In this document: positions 25,633 to 34,201 of the stretch, one piece after another
Layout of the letters: each line of letters opens with the position of its first letter
Numbering within the stretch: the first letter of the stretch is position 1
Assembly (NCBI RefSeq): GCF_003390375.1
Contig: NZ_QUOT01000001.1
Coordinates: 2,666,001 to 2,730,000, forward strand
Source: Thalassotalea euphylliae
GTDB lineage: Bacteria; Pseudomonadota; Gammaproteobacteria; Enterobacterales; Alteromonadaceae
DNA: 64,000 nucleotides
Direction: 5' to 3'
Notes under the pieces: generated by a model
Told to the model about the DNA's origin: nothing
Databases searched by the model: none
The model's input: only the letters and a program-made list of their open reading frames with translations
Made by a program: the position numbers and the translations under genes

Positions 25633-26442
25633 TTAAGATTGAGCCGCTTCAGGGCGTTTGCGCTGAGCGTACCATTGACTTAATTGTGCATAGGCCATTA
25701 CCGACATCATCGGGAACAGGCTAGCAAAAGCGATTAATCCAAAGCCATCAATAAGTGGGCTTCTGCCCGGCACAGTTTCCGCTAGGCCTAAACCAAGCGC
25801 TGCGACTAATGGCACGGTTACGGTTGATGTTGTTACCCCACCGGAATCATACGCCAGTGGAATAATCAGTTTCGGCGCAAATAAGGTTTGGATAACCACA
25901 ACGACATAGCCAGCAATGATGTACCAGTGAATAGGGTCGCCAACAACAATGCGGTAACAACCCAAAGAAATACCAATAGCAACGCCAAGTGCAACTGAAA
26001 TACGCAATCCCCAAATACCAATGGCACCACCTGAAACTTGGTTCGCTTTAATCGCCACGGCAATTAATGAGGGTTCGGCAATTGTTGTACTAAAACCGAT
26101 TAAGAAAGCAAATAAATAAACCCAGCCATAGTCTTGCCAGCTAAGTGTGATAGCCTGTTTAACCGCATTAAGTGCTTCGCCACCAGCAATAAACACAGGG
26201 TCAGTAAGTTGCTGCGCCATCAGTTTACCAAGTGGGAACAAGGCTCGTTCTAGGCCGACTAAGAAAAACGTTAGGCCGACGACAACCCAAACAAATCCTG
26301 TCAGAACCTTGCCGATATTGGGCACTGGCTGGCGTATGACGGCAAATTGAAAGCCAAAAATAATAACGGCAATTGGAATAACATCCGTTACCGTACTGAG
26401 CATGGTTTGTGCGAGATTGGTCAAAATCGTTAGTAGGTTCAT
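25633..26442 (-). CDS. DUF1538 membrane protein, second subunit
   Basis: A 269-aa polytopic inner-membrane protein with about six or seven helices. It is clearly paralogous to the gene upstream: both begin with a helix ending QPxPN, continue with GLTFFLxGLExxLFPxGxxMA, and share the conserved TTxAEPxLIAVA and YDSGGVTTST motifs followed by GRxPxIDGFGLIA. DUF1538 proteins are presumed transporters or channels, with no established substrate. The start overlaps the upstream gene's stop by four bases, which suggests equal synthesis of a heteromeric complex. Confidence 0.88.
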   Translation of the reverse strand: MNLLTILTNLAQTMLSTVTDVIPIAVIIFGFQFAVIRQPVPNIGKVLTGFVWVVVGLTFFLVGLERALFPLGKLMAQQLTDPVFIAGGEALNAVKQAITLSWQDYGWVYLFAFLIGFSTTIAEPSLIAVAIKANQVSGGAIGIWGLRISVALGVAIGISLGCYRIVVGDPIHWYIIAGYVVVVIQTLFAPKLIIPLAYDSGGVTTSTVTVPLVAALGLGLAETVPGRSPLIDGFGLIAFASLFPMMSVMAYAQLSQWYAQRKRPEAAQS

Positions 26443-27176
26443 AGCATCACCATCCCGTAAACCATAACAAACATCATTGGCGTTAATGACGCGAGCGCAA
26501 TCAAACCAAAGCCATCAATCATTGGGTTACGACCTTTAATGGAAGATGCAAGTCCGACCCCGAGAGCCGTCACTAAAGGCACTGTGATCGTTGACGTAGT
26601 AACACCGCCAGAGTCATACGCGATACCAATAATTTCAACCGGTGCAAATAAGGTAAGAATTACCACCAAGACATAGCCACCAATAATTAGGTACTGAATT
26701 GGCCACCCCTTAAGAATTCGAAATACACCAAGCACAATGGCAAGTCCCACTGATAAAGCAACGGTAAATCGTAGGCCACTAGCATAGCTAGCTTTTGCTG
26801 CTTCATCGGCGGCAATCATGTTGCCACTGGCAGCGACTTCCGCAGCCTCTGCCGCAACGGCGATAAGCGCAGGCTCGGCTACTGTTGTACCAAAACCCAG
26901 TGCAAAGGCAAAAACGAGCAGCCAAAAGACACTGCCTTTTTTGGCAAATGCGTGAGCCATGGTTTCGCCAATAGGAAACAGGCCTTGCTCTAAACCGTGG
27001 ATAAAAAAGGTCAAGCCGAGCAGTACAAAAAGTACACCGACTAAGAGCTCTAGCACGTTAGGTAGGGGTTGTTGAATAATGACTAGCTGAAAAAACACGA
27101 TCACGGCAATAATTGGCGCTAAATCGCGAATACTGCCGAGCATAAATCCAGCGAGCTTTTTGATGGTTTCTTGCAA
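26439..27176 (-). CDS. DUF1538 membrane protein, first subunit
   Basis: A 245-aa polytopic membrane protein and the first gene of the four-gene operon. It carries the same DUF1538 core as its neighbour: VIIQQPLPNV, GFGTTVAEPALIAVAAEAAEVA and AYDSGGVTTSTITVPLV. A short insertion rich in Ala (AAEVAASGNMIAADEAAKAS) distinguishes it from the second subunit. Nothing in the sequence identifies the solute. The promoter must lie within the 27177-27254 stretch, since a repeat element begins just beyond. Confidence 0.88.
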   Translation of the reverse strand: MQETIKKLAGFMLGSIRDLAPIIAVIVFFQLVIIQQPLPNVLELLVGVLFVLLGLTFFIHGLEQGLFPIGETMAHAFAKKGSVFWLLVFAFALGFGTTVAEPALIAVAAEAAEVAASGNMIAADEAAKASYASGLRFTVALSVGLAIVLGVFRILKGWPIQYLIIGGYVLVVILTLFAPVEIIGIAYDSGGVTTSTITVPLVTALGVGLASSIKGRNPMIDGFGLIALASLTPMMFVMVYGMVML

Positions 27177-27254
27177 GCTGAGCGAGTTCCTTGTCTATAT
27201 TTTCTTCATATTAGCAGTTGGCTACTGCTTAGGTTTTGATTTAAAACAAGTCTA

Positions 27255-27465
27255 ATACCAATTTCAATAAATGCTTGATCATTCTGACTGGTTAAAACGC
27301 TCATCAACTGTGTTGTTATTTTTGAAATTAGAACAACTAGTTACCAAAAAATAACGCCTTGCCTACATGGATGTAGGTACTTAGGTTTTGCTGGGAGCAT
27401 AAAACCTGTGTTTATGAGCCTTTTTCCTTCGCCATAATTGCTCAATCCATTAATTCAATTGGTAT
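27255..27465 (+). repeat. 211-bp dispersed repeat, copy 1
   Basis: A non-coding element bounded by ATACCAATT and AATTGGTAT. A second copy at 47924-48133 in the same orientation differs, by my count, at 15 bases plus one single-base gap. Internal inverted repeats (CCTACAT-GG-ATGTAGG; AGGTTTT...AAAACCT) imply structured RNA or DNA. It lies upstream of the DUF1538 operon and downstream of ubiB. Confidence 0.88.
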
Positions 27466-27561
27466 AAAAATTGATTTTGAGAATGCTGGAAAATTTCTGA
27501 GTGAGGGGTTACGCCGAATAGCAATAGAGAGCAGAGCTGCGGACAGAAGAAAGCAGAAGAA

Positions 27562-27581
27562 GAGGAGCTGCTAAACTCCTC
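27562..27581 (-). terminator. Probable terminator of ubiB
   Basis: GAGGAG and CTCCTC form a six-base-pair stem with an eight-base loop. Read on the minus strand it is followed by a T/C-rich tail. It lies 15 bp beyond the ubiB stop. Confidence 0.5.
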
Positions 27582-27595
27582 AATAAGAATTAGCG

Positions 27596-29239
27596 CTAGC
27601 GAGTACTGAGTGCCTTGATTGCAAATAGTACGGCAATAGCACCAGTGACAGAGGTTACAAGCCAGTTCTGAGCAGGCAAACTTAACGCGCTAGTAATCAT
27701 TGCACCGGCTGCAAGAATTGAATATGTCAGCTGGCGTGATTTTACTTGCTGGTGTTGTTTGATTTGGGTTAATAATTCAATTTGCTGTAAATGTGCCTGT
27801 TTTCCTGAGTGCAAAAAGTCATAAACAAGATCAGGCACTTCCGGTAGTTTTTCATTCCAAAACGGCAAGTTATCTTTAATTTTGCCGAAAACTGCTGAAA
27901 CACCCATTTGCTCTTTTACCCAGTTTTCTAAGAAAGGCTTAGCGGTTTGCCATAAGTCTAACTGTGGGTAGAGTTGGCGCCCTAAACCTTCGATATAGAG
28001 TAAGGTTTTTTGCAGTAAAACCAACTGTGGTTGTACTTCCATGTTAAATCTGCGCGCTGTGTTAAACAGGTTCACCAACACTTGGCCAAACGAGATTTCG
28101 GCCAGCGGCTTATTAAAAATAGGCTCGCAAACCGTGCGAATAGCAAATTCGAATTCATCGACGCTAGTGTCGCGTGGCACCCAACCTGAATCGACATGTA
28201 ATTGCGCGACTTTGCGGTAATCGCGATTGAAAAACGCGACAAAGTTTTCAGCCAAATAGCGTTTATCTTCTTTGTTTAGTGTACCAACAATACCGCAATC
28301 AATGGCGATCCAAGTTGGATCGCTTGGGTTGCTGGCGTTAACAAATACATTGCCGGGGTGCATATCGGCATGGAAGAAGCTGTCGCGAAATACTTGCGTG
28401 AAAAACACTTCAACGCCGCGTTCAGCCAAGAGCTTCATATTGCAGTCAAGTTCCTGCAAGGTTGCCACTTCACCAACACCTATGCCATAGATGCGCTCCA
28501 TCACTAACACGTTCTTGTGGCAATAGCTGCTGTAAATTTCAGGTACGTATAAGTGATGATCTGTATCGCGACCTTGCGTGAAATTGCGCTTTAGTTGAAT
28601 GGCATTAGCCGCTTCACGGTTTAAGTCTAATTCATCTAAAATGGTTTTCTTGTATTCATTTACCACTTCTTTTGGACGCAACCGTTTACCGTCGGGCAGC
28701 CACTTGGCGACAATGCCTGCAAACATCAACATCACGTTAATGTCAGCGATAATAGTTTTTTCAATACCCGGGCGAAGTACTTTTAGCACGACTTCTATGT
28801 CGTTACCGTCGTCATCCAATAACGTGGCGGTATGCACTTGCGCAATCGAAGCAGACGCAAGCGGCTCTCGTTCAAAATTTTTAAAATGCGTGGTAAAGGC
28901 TTCGCGTCCAATCGATTTTTCTATTTGTTTTAATGCTTGCTCGCCAGAAAATGGTGGCACTTGGTCTTGCAGTAACGCTAGCTCTTCGGCAAAAGCCTGT
29001 GGCAGCAAGTCTCTGCGTGTTGAGAGCATTTGACCAAACTTGATAAACACTGGTCCTAACGCCTCAATGGCTAAACGAAAACGCTGGGCATCGCTTTTAT
29101 CTGAATGCTTGTTGTATAACCAAAACAGTGAAAGCCTTGCCAGTTTTACATACCAAGGAATAGCTTTGCTTGGCAGCAGGTCGTCTAATCCATGCTGAAG
29201 AAAGGTTTTAATAATTCGATAAATTCGTAAGCTGCGCAC
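27596..29239 (-). CDS. ubiB: Ubiquinone biosynthesis atypical kinase UbiB
   Basis: A 547-aa UbiB/ADCK-type protein kinase-like ATPase needed for ubiquinone production, with two C-terminal membrane helices (about 500-545). Family motifs are intact: the KxGQ-type FIKFGQMLSTRRDLLP, the Ala-rich loop replacing the glycine loop in PLASASIAQVH, and the catalytic and metal residues in HADMHPGNVFV and AIDCGIVG. The length matches E. coli UbiB (546 aa). The start is a GTG (MRSLRIYRII). It follows ubiE and ubiJ on the same strand after a 114-bp gap. Confidence 0.97.
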   Translation of the reverse strand: MRSLRIYRIIKTFLQHGLDDLLPSKAIPWYVKLARLSLFWLYNKHSDKSDAQRFRLAIEALGPVFIKFGQMLSTRRDLLPQAFAEELALLQDQVPPFSGEQALKQIEKSIGREAFTTHFKNFEREPLASASIAQVHTATLLDDDGNDIEVVLKVLRPGIEKTIIADINVMLMFAGIVAKWLPDGKRLRPKEVVNEYKKTILDELDLNREAANAIQLKRNFTQGRDTDHHLYVPEIYSSYCHKNVLVMERIYGIGVGEVATLQELDCNMKLLAERGVEVFFTQVFRDSFFHADMHPGNVFVNASNPSDPTWIAIDCGIVGTLNKEDKRYLAENFVAFFNRDYRKVAQLHVDSGWVPRDTSVDEFEFAIRTVCEPIFNKPLAEISFGQVLVNLFNTARRFNMEVQPQLVLLQKTLLYIEGLGRQLYPQLDLWQTAKPFLENWVKEQMGVSAVFGKIKDNLPFWNEKLPEVPDLVYDFLHSGKQAHLQQIELLTQIKQHQQVKSRQLTYSILAAGAMITSALSLPAQNWLVTSVTGAIAVLFAIKALSTR

Positions 29240-29353
29240 GTTGGCATTCCGTTAGTGTTATTGGCTTAAGCCGCTTAATTTGATTTGCTATGTTCAACCT
29301 ATGTTCAACAAGGCTCTGATTAATAAAGCCAAGATATTAGCCAGCTACAATCG

Positions 29354-29989
29354 CTAATGATGGCTAAGTTTTGTGATTTTTGCTGACAGTTCATCAATGC
29401 GTTGAGCAAGCTGCTCTGCGTGTTGCTGGTTGTCTTTTACGCCTTCGTTAAAGTGACGCAATTCGCTAGCAGAAACAACTAACTGTTGCTCAAAGACCAA
29501 GTATTCGCTCATATCTGCGCTGATTTGCGCTTTAGCAAAATTCAGTTTGTCTTTCGCTTTAGCCACAAGGGTTAGCAACTTGTGTGTTGCAACATCACCA
29601 ATATGTGCCTCAATGGCACTGCCCCAGTCAATCTCAATACTTTCTGCTAAGGCAGCAAACTGCTGTGCGAGTTTCATATCGCCAGAAATATCGAGCTGGT
29701 CTGCCTTTATTAATTCAGTAAGTTGGTACTCACTTTTTATTTTATTCAGTGTTGATAGGCTAGTAGTAATGGTGCAGTCGGCAGCTGGCTGCTCAGGGCT
29801 CGTGACGAATAACTTCGCCGAGATGTATTGAAATTGCAGTGAAAAGCCCAGCTCTTTGAGGTCAATAGCAAGTGCTTTGCCTTGATACTTTTCGGCAAAA
29901 GTTACTGGCTTTTCACTTAGTGCAAACGCTTGATTAGCGATAGTTTCTATCGCTGAACACAGCAATTGAGCAAGTAAAGCAGGTCGCAT
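29354..29989 (-). CDS. ubiJ: Ubiquinone biosynthesis accessory factor UbiJ
   Basis: A 211-aa SCP2-fold protein. UbiJ binds the hydrophobic ubiquinone intermediates and organises the cytosolic Ubi complex together with UbiK. The SCP2 core (residues 10-110) is followed by a helical C-terminal coiled coil (HFNEGVKDNQQHAEQLAQRIDELSAKI). It begins three bases after the ubiE stop, the standard ubiE-ubiJ-ubiB order. A direct role is supported by this context, as SCP2 domains alone are not specific. Confidence 0.93.
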   Translation of the reverse strand: MRPALLAQLLCSAIETIANQAFALSEKPVTFAEKYQGKALAIDLKELGFSLQFQYISAKLFVTSPEQPAADCTITTSLSTLNKIKSEYQLTELIKADQLDISGDMKLAQQFAALAESIEIDWGSAIEAHIGDVATHKLLTLVAKAKDKLNFAKAQISADMSEYLVFEQQLVVSASELRHFNEGVKDNQQHAEQLAQRIDELSAKITKLSHH

Positions 29990-29992
29990 AAA

Positions 29993-30784
29993 TTAGAACT
30001 TGTAGCCCTTGTGTAACGCCACAATGCCACCGGTTAAGTTGTGATAAGTGGTTTGTTCAAAGCCTGCATCATTCATCATAGTTTTTAACGTTTCTTGATC
30101 TGGGTGCATGCGAATTGATTCGGCTAAGTACTGGTAGCTTTCGCCGTCTTTGGCGACCAGTTCACCCATTTTAGGCAATATGTTGAAAGAGTAGAAATCG
30201 TAAGCTTTGTTAAGTATTTCGTGTTCAGGCTTTGAAAACTCTAATACCAGTAGTCGTCCACCAGGTTTTAATACACGGAAAATTGAACGCAATGCGTTGT
30301 CTTTGTTGGTGACATTACGCAGACCAAAAGCGATGGTCACAATATCAAAGGTATTTTCTTCAAATGGCAAATGTTCGGCGTTTGCTTGCACATACTCAAT
30401 GTTTTGCACTAGGCCGCGGTCGCGCAATTTGTCACGACCCACATTAAGCATTGAGCTATTGATGTCTGCCAAAATCACTTTACCGTCTTTGCCCACAAGC
30501 TGAGAGAACTTCGCCGTTAAATCGCCCGTGCCACCCGCTAAATCTAAAACTTTATTGCCTGGACGTACGCCTGAAGCGTCAATGGTAAAGCGTTTCCATA
30601 AGCGATGAATACCGAAAGACATCAAGTCATTCATAATGTCGTATTGTTTCGCTACAGAGTGGAATACACCTGCCACCATAGATTCTTTAGAACCTTTTTC
30701 TACCGTTTGGTAGCCAAAATGAGTGGTTTCTTGATCTGTTGCGTTTTGGTTTTCAGTTTGTTCGTGCTGCATGGGCTGAGACAT
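29993..30784 (-). CDS. ubiE: Ubiquinone/menaquinone C-methyltransferase UbiE
   Basis: A 263-aa class I SAM methyltransferase that methylates the C2 position of the ubiquinone ring and also demethylmenaquinone. The signature VFHSVAKQYDIMNDLMSFGIHRLWK and SAM motif I LDLAGGTGDLT are almost identical to the E. coli enzyme. The ATG at 30784 is preferred to an adjacent TTG; the N-terminal extension before QETTHFGYQTV is Gln/Asn-rich and slightly longer than in E. coli. It heads the ubiE-ubiJ-ubiB cluster. Confidence 0.97.
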   Translation of the reverse strand: MSQPMQHEQTENQNATDQETTHFGYQTVEKGSKESMVAGVFHSVAKQYDIMNDLMSFGIHRLWKRFTIDASGVRPGNKVLDLAGGTGDLTAKFSQLVGKDGKVILADINSSMLNVGRDKLRDRGLVQNIEYVQANAEHLPFEENTFDIVTIAFGLRNVTNKDNALRSIFRVLKPGGRLLVLEFSKPEHEILNKAYDFYSFNILPKMGELVAKDGESYQYLAESIRMHPDQETLKTMMNDAGFEQTTYHNLTGGIVALHKGYKF

Positions 30785-30982
30785 CAATTATTCGTTTACC
30801 TTTTCAAGTTGACGCTAGTGTACTGCAAGCCTTAGTTAAAATCAGCTTTTGCCGATATATTTTAGCGAGAGATTGATCTAGGGCACCTTGGGTTACTTTG
30901 GTAGTTTTTCTACGACATATCGCCTGAATACTGGCGGAGCGTGATAAACTTAACTTCAACAGTTTATTGATAGGTATAACGA

Positions 30983-31381
30983 ATGACATCAACCTCGCAA
31001 GATTGGGCCTTTTTCGGTCGCCGTTTAGTGCAAACCGGCAACCTTAACCATAATGACACCTTGTTTGGTGGCACTATGTTGGCGTGGATAGACGAAGAAA
31101 TTTATATTTATGCCAAATGCCAACTAGGCAATCAAGATGATATGACCATGGTAACGGCTCGATTTGGCGAAATTAATTTTCGTGCACCAGCTTTTAAAGG
31201 CAATATCATCGAATTTGGTATGAAAACCAAGAACCTTGGCCGTACATCAATCACGGTTGATGTATTGGTGCGCAATAAATCAACCCATTGCGTTATCTGT
31301 GAAGTGCACGATGTGACCTTTGTTTGTGTTGACCCTGAAACCATGAAGCCGATCCCTCACGGCTGTTTGCCAGAAGACTAA
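30983..31381 (+). CDS. Hotdog-fold acyl-CoA thioesterase (YciA-like)
   Basis: A 132-aa single-domain hotdog thioesterase. The motif NHNDTLFGGTMLAWIDEEIYIYA contains the conserved Asn/Asp and FGG of the acyl-CoA hydrolase (YciA/BFIT) family, and the following VTARFGEINFRAPAFKGNIIEF completes the substrate tunnel. The last residues (PIPHGCLPED) differ from E. coli YciA. It diverges from ubiE and appears to be its own unit. Confidence 0.85.
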   Translation: MTSTSQDWAFFGRRLVQTGNLNHNDTLFGGTMLAWIDEEIYIYAKCQLGNQDDMTMVTARFGEINFRAPAFKGNIIEFGMKTKNLGRTSITVDVLVRNKSTHCVICEVHDVTFVCVDPETMKPIPHGCLPED

Positions 31382-31526
31382 TCACATTGACGAGAATCTC
31401 ATAGAGTCATGCCAATGCCCGTAAACTTTGTATATAATTAGCAAAATTTCAGCGCAGAACGTTTTCTATCAGCGTTAAGTTATTATTTCAGCTAGATTGC
31501 ATACGCAAGACACGAGAATTTAATCC

Positions 31527-33305
31527 ATGGGAAATGGCTCCAAAGAAGTATCGCCAGCCGAACAACACGTAACCGAGTTAAACACTTGGCTTAATTTTAA
31601 GCGCTTGATTCGTCATGCGTTTCCTTACCGAGCAGCATCTTTTTTTGCGATATTTTGCATGCTTGGCTATGCCTCAATTGATGTTTACTTCTTATCTAAA
31701 TTGCCAGCGCTGATAGATGAAGGCTTAACGGGCAAAAACCCTGAGTTTATGAAGTGGGCCCCGCTGTTTGTGATTGTCTGCTTTATTTTGCGCGGCACTT
31801 TCCACTTCTTAAGCAATTACTGTTTAGCATGGGTTGGTAACAATGTGGTTGCAGACCTTAGGCAAAAGATATTTAAGCATGTTATGGCAATGCCCGTCGC
31901 ATTTCACGATAGCACGTCTACTGGTACCTTAATTTCGAAGTTAACGTTTGACACGGAGCAAGTGCTGCAGGCGGTGAGCAAGTCATTATTGACGCTGGTT
32001 CAGCAAGGCGGCTTTGTGATTGGCTTACTATTCTTAATGTTTTGGGAAAGCTGGCAGTTATCAGCCATTTTCTTAGTGATCACGCCAATTATCGCGGTGA
32101 TTGTGACCATAGTGTCTAAGCGTTTTCGCAAGATCAGTAAAAATATTCAAAACGCCATGGGTGAAGTGACCAGCGCTGCAGAGCAAACGTTTAATGGGCA
32201 CAAAGTTGTTATCACGTTTGACGGCCAAGAGCGTGAAAACGATCGCTTCTACCAAATTAATAAGCACAATCGCCAGCAACGGATGAAAATGGTCACCGCT
32301 AAGTCTGCCAGTGTGCCAATTATTCAAATTATTGCGTCATTCGCTTTAGCCTTTGTACTGTATGTGGCGACATTAGATGGCTTTGTTGACAGCCTAACGC
32401 CGGGTGTATTTATGGGCGTAGTAACTTACATGACCATGTTGCTAAGGCCACTGAAATTGCTCACTAACGTGAACAACGAATTCCAGCGTGGTATGGCGGC
32501 TAGTAGCAGTATTTTTGAATTGCTGGACAAGCAACCAGAGCAGGAATCCGGTGATAAGGTGCTTGAGCAATCGCAAGGTGCTTTGACCGTTCGCAATGTG
32601 AGCTTTGCTTACCCGAACGAAGAAAAGCTAACGCTCGACAATATCAGCTTTCACGCCAATACCGGCGATACAATTGCTTTGGTGGGCCGCTCTGGTAGCG
32701 GTAAATCGACCTTAACGTCGTTGTTATTAAGGTTCTATCAAGCGCAAAAAGGCGAAATTTTAATTGATGATACTGATATCTCGACACTGACGATCAAATC
32801 GCTACGTCGCCAATTTGCTTATGTATCTCAACAAGTTGTGCTTTTTAACGACTCGCTTGCTAACAACATTGCTTATGCCAAGCCTGAAGCAAGCCGCGAA
32901 GAAATCATTGCCGTCGCAAAGAAAGCTCACGTATTGGAATTTGCTGACAAATTGCCGCAAGGCTTAGACACTAACATTGGCGACAATGGCGCCCTACTCT
33001 CAGGTGGTCAGCGCCAACGGGTAGCAATTGCTAGAGCATTGTTATGTGATGCACCTTTCTTAATTTTAGATGAAGCCACCAGTGCATTGGATACTGAATC
33101 TGAGCGCCATATTCAAGATGCTTTGACCGAACTGCAACAGCAACGCACATCAATCATTATCGCTCATCGTTTATCGACGATTGAAAGTGCCACCAACATT
33201 TTGGTGATCGATCAGGGTAAAGTGATTGAGCAGGGTAACCACGAAGTGTTACTAGCCAAAGATGGCGCTTACGCGCAGCTGCATAAGTTTCAGTTTGCTC
33301 AATAA
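31527..33305 (+). CDS. msbA: Lipid A export ABC transporter MsbA
   Basis: A 592-aa half-transporter fusing a six-helix membrane domain to an ABC ATPase. It flips lipid A-core (LPS) across the inner membrane. The nucleotide domain has Walker A GRSGSGKST, the Q-loop FAYVSQQ, the signature LSGGQRQR, Walker B FLILDEATSALD and the switch AHRLST. The length fits MsbA (582 aa in E. coli). The N-terminal charged lead EVSPAEQHVTELNTW is usual for Alteromonadales. lpxK is not adjacent, unlike E. coli; a strong terminator follows, so it is monocistronic. Confidence 0.92.
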   Translation: MGNGSKEVSPAEQHVTELNTWLNFKRLIRHAFPYRAASFFAIFCMLGYASIDVYFLSKLPALIDEGLTGKNPEFMKWAPLFVIVCFILRGTFHFLSNYCLAWVGNNVVADLRQKIFKHVMAMPVAFHDSTSTGTLISKLTFDTEQVLQAVSKSLLTLVQQGGFVIGLLFLMFWESWQLSAIFLVITPIIAVIVTIVSKRFRKISKNIQNAMGEVTSAAEQTFNGHKVVITFDGQERENDRFYQINKHNRQQRMKMVTAKSASVPIIQIIASFALAFVLYVATLDGFVDSLTPGVFMGVVTYMTMLLRPLKLLTNVNNEFQRGMAASSSIFELLDKQPEQESGDKVLEQSQGALTVRNVSFAYPNEEKLTLDNISFHANTGDTIALVGRSGSGKSTLTSLLLRFYQAQKGEILIDDTDISTLTIKSLRRQFAYVSQQVVLFNDSLANNIAYAKPEASREEIIAVAKKAHVLEFADKLPQGLDTNIGDNGALLSGGQRQRVAIARALLCDAPFLILDEATSALDTESERHIQDALTELQQQRTSIIIAHRLSTIESATNILVIDQGKVIEQGNHEVLLAKDGAYAQLHKFQFAQ

Positions 33306-33330
33306 CTAACAAACCCAGCATATAGAACGT

Positions 33331-33363
33331 AAAAGGCTAGCGAAATTGCTAGCCTTTTGTTTT
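33331..33363 (+). terminator. Intrinsic terminator of msbA
   Basis: AAAAGGCTAGC (33331-33341) pairs perfectly with GCTAGCCTTTT (33348-33358), with loop GAAATT and a T-rich tail. Confidence 0.9.
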
Positions 33364-33505
33364 CAAATAGCTGGGTATTCTTTTCTTGGTTTACCAATCG
33401 GTGAGGCGTATATCATTGGAATGTATCTTCTGGCCTCATTGAAACTTTTAATGTTTAAAGCGCCCGAATAACCAAACTTTGATGCATGGGCAGCCTCAAT
33501 TACGT

Positions 33506-33844
33506 TTATTGCAGTGCTACATTGGCTTCGTAAGTTTCACCATTTGGTTTCATCATATTTAACAGAACCATTTCTCCTACTTGCTTTTGCAGTGATTTTT
33601 TGGCTTTTTTTGCATCGCAGCCTGGAATTTGACAGCCATCTATGGCGATAATTTGGTCACCAATTTTGAGGCCCTCTTGTTCAGCAGAAGAACCTTTAAC
33701 CACCGACTTTATCGTTGCTTTGGTAACTTCAGGGCTAAAAAAACCAGATACGTTTACATCCAAGACAAACCCTTTTTCACCTTTCTCTGCCGCAAAAGCT
33801 TGGCTAGATAAAAGCGAGAATAAAATGGTAACGAGTAGCTTCAT
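33506..33844 (-). CDS. Small exported PDZ-domain protein
   Basis: A 112-aa protein: signal peptide MKLLVTILFSLLSSQAFAA, then a single PDZ-like domain in which VVKGSSAEQEGLKIGDQIIAIDG carries the GLXXGDXI carboxylate-binding pattern. Two cysteines (in CQIPGC) could form a disulfide. There is no protease domain, so it would be a stand-alone periplasmic peptide-binding or adaptor module. It converges with msbA beyond the terminator. Confidence 0.82.
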   Translation of the reverse strand: MKLLVTILFSLLSSQAFAAEKGEKGFVLDVNVSGFFSPEVTKATIKSVVKGSSAEQEGLKIGDQIIAIDGCQIPGCDAKKAKKSLQKQVGEMVLLNMMKPNGETYEANVALQ

Positions 33845-34201
33845 GGTTAGTTTTTCCTTAAAAATGAATTCCTTAACTCTGGTGTGTGGTTAAATTAACA
33901 ACAATTGCTGAAAATTACCACAGGAGACAAATTTAGATACAATTTCGTAAGTTGGTGATTACGTAATACACTTTTATGTGGTGATATTGAAGAGTGCATA
34001 AACGCTGAGCTAGTACTTCGGTATTAAGCGAATAAAACAGGCGTTACTGACAAAGAAAAAAATTAGGTTTCATTAACGCCACTAGAAACGGAGAAATGAA
34101 ATCTATTTCAAACACTATATCTCTGAAAGCCAATGCAAGTGTCCATTTGCCATGCTAAACAGCACCCCAATTACTGTCGATTGTATGTCTTCTTGCCTCC
34201 C
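33845..34201. other. 357-bp non-coding gap
   Basis: No gene of normal size is visible. It holds a 14-bp palindrome TGAAATCTATTTCA at 34096-34109 and a 20-codon frame (34095-34157) preceded by CGGAG. The frame is too short and unsupported to annotate as a gene. The region should carry the promoter of the PDZ gene. Confidence 0.6.

Noticed and set aside
28599..29033. 144-aa plus-strand frame opposite ubiB
   Set aside because: Antisense shadow of a conserved gene; composition is Ser/Ile-rich and matches nothing.
34095..34157. 20-codon frame with a good ribosome site in the 34-kb gap
   Set aside because: Too short to support, no known leader-peptide pattern and no downstream gene on that strand.
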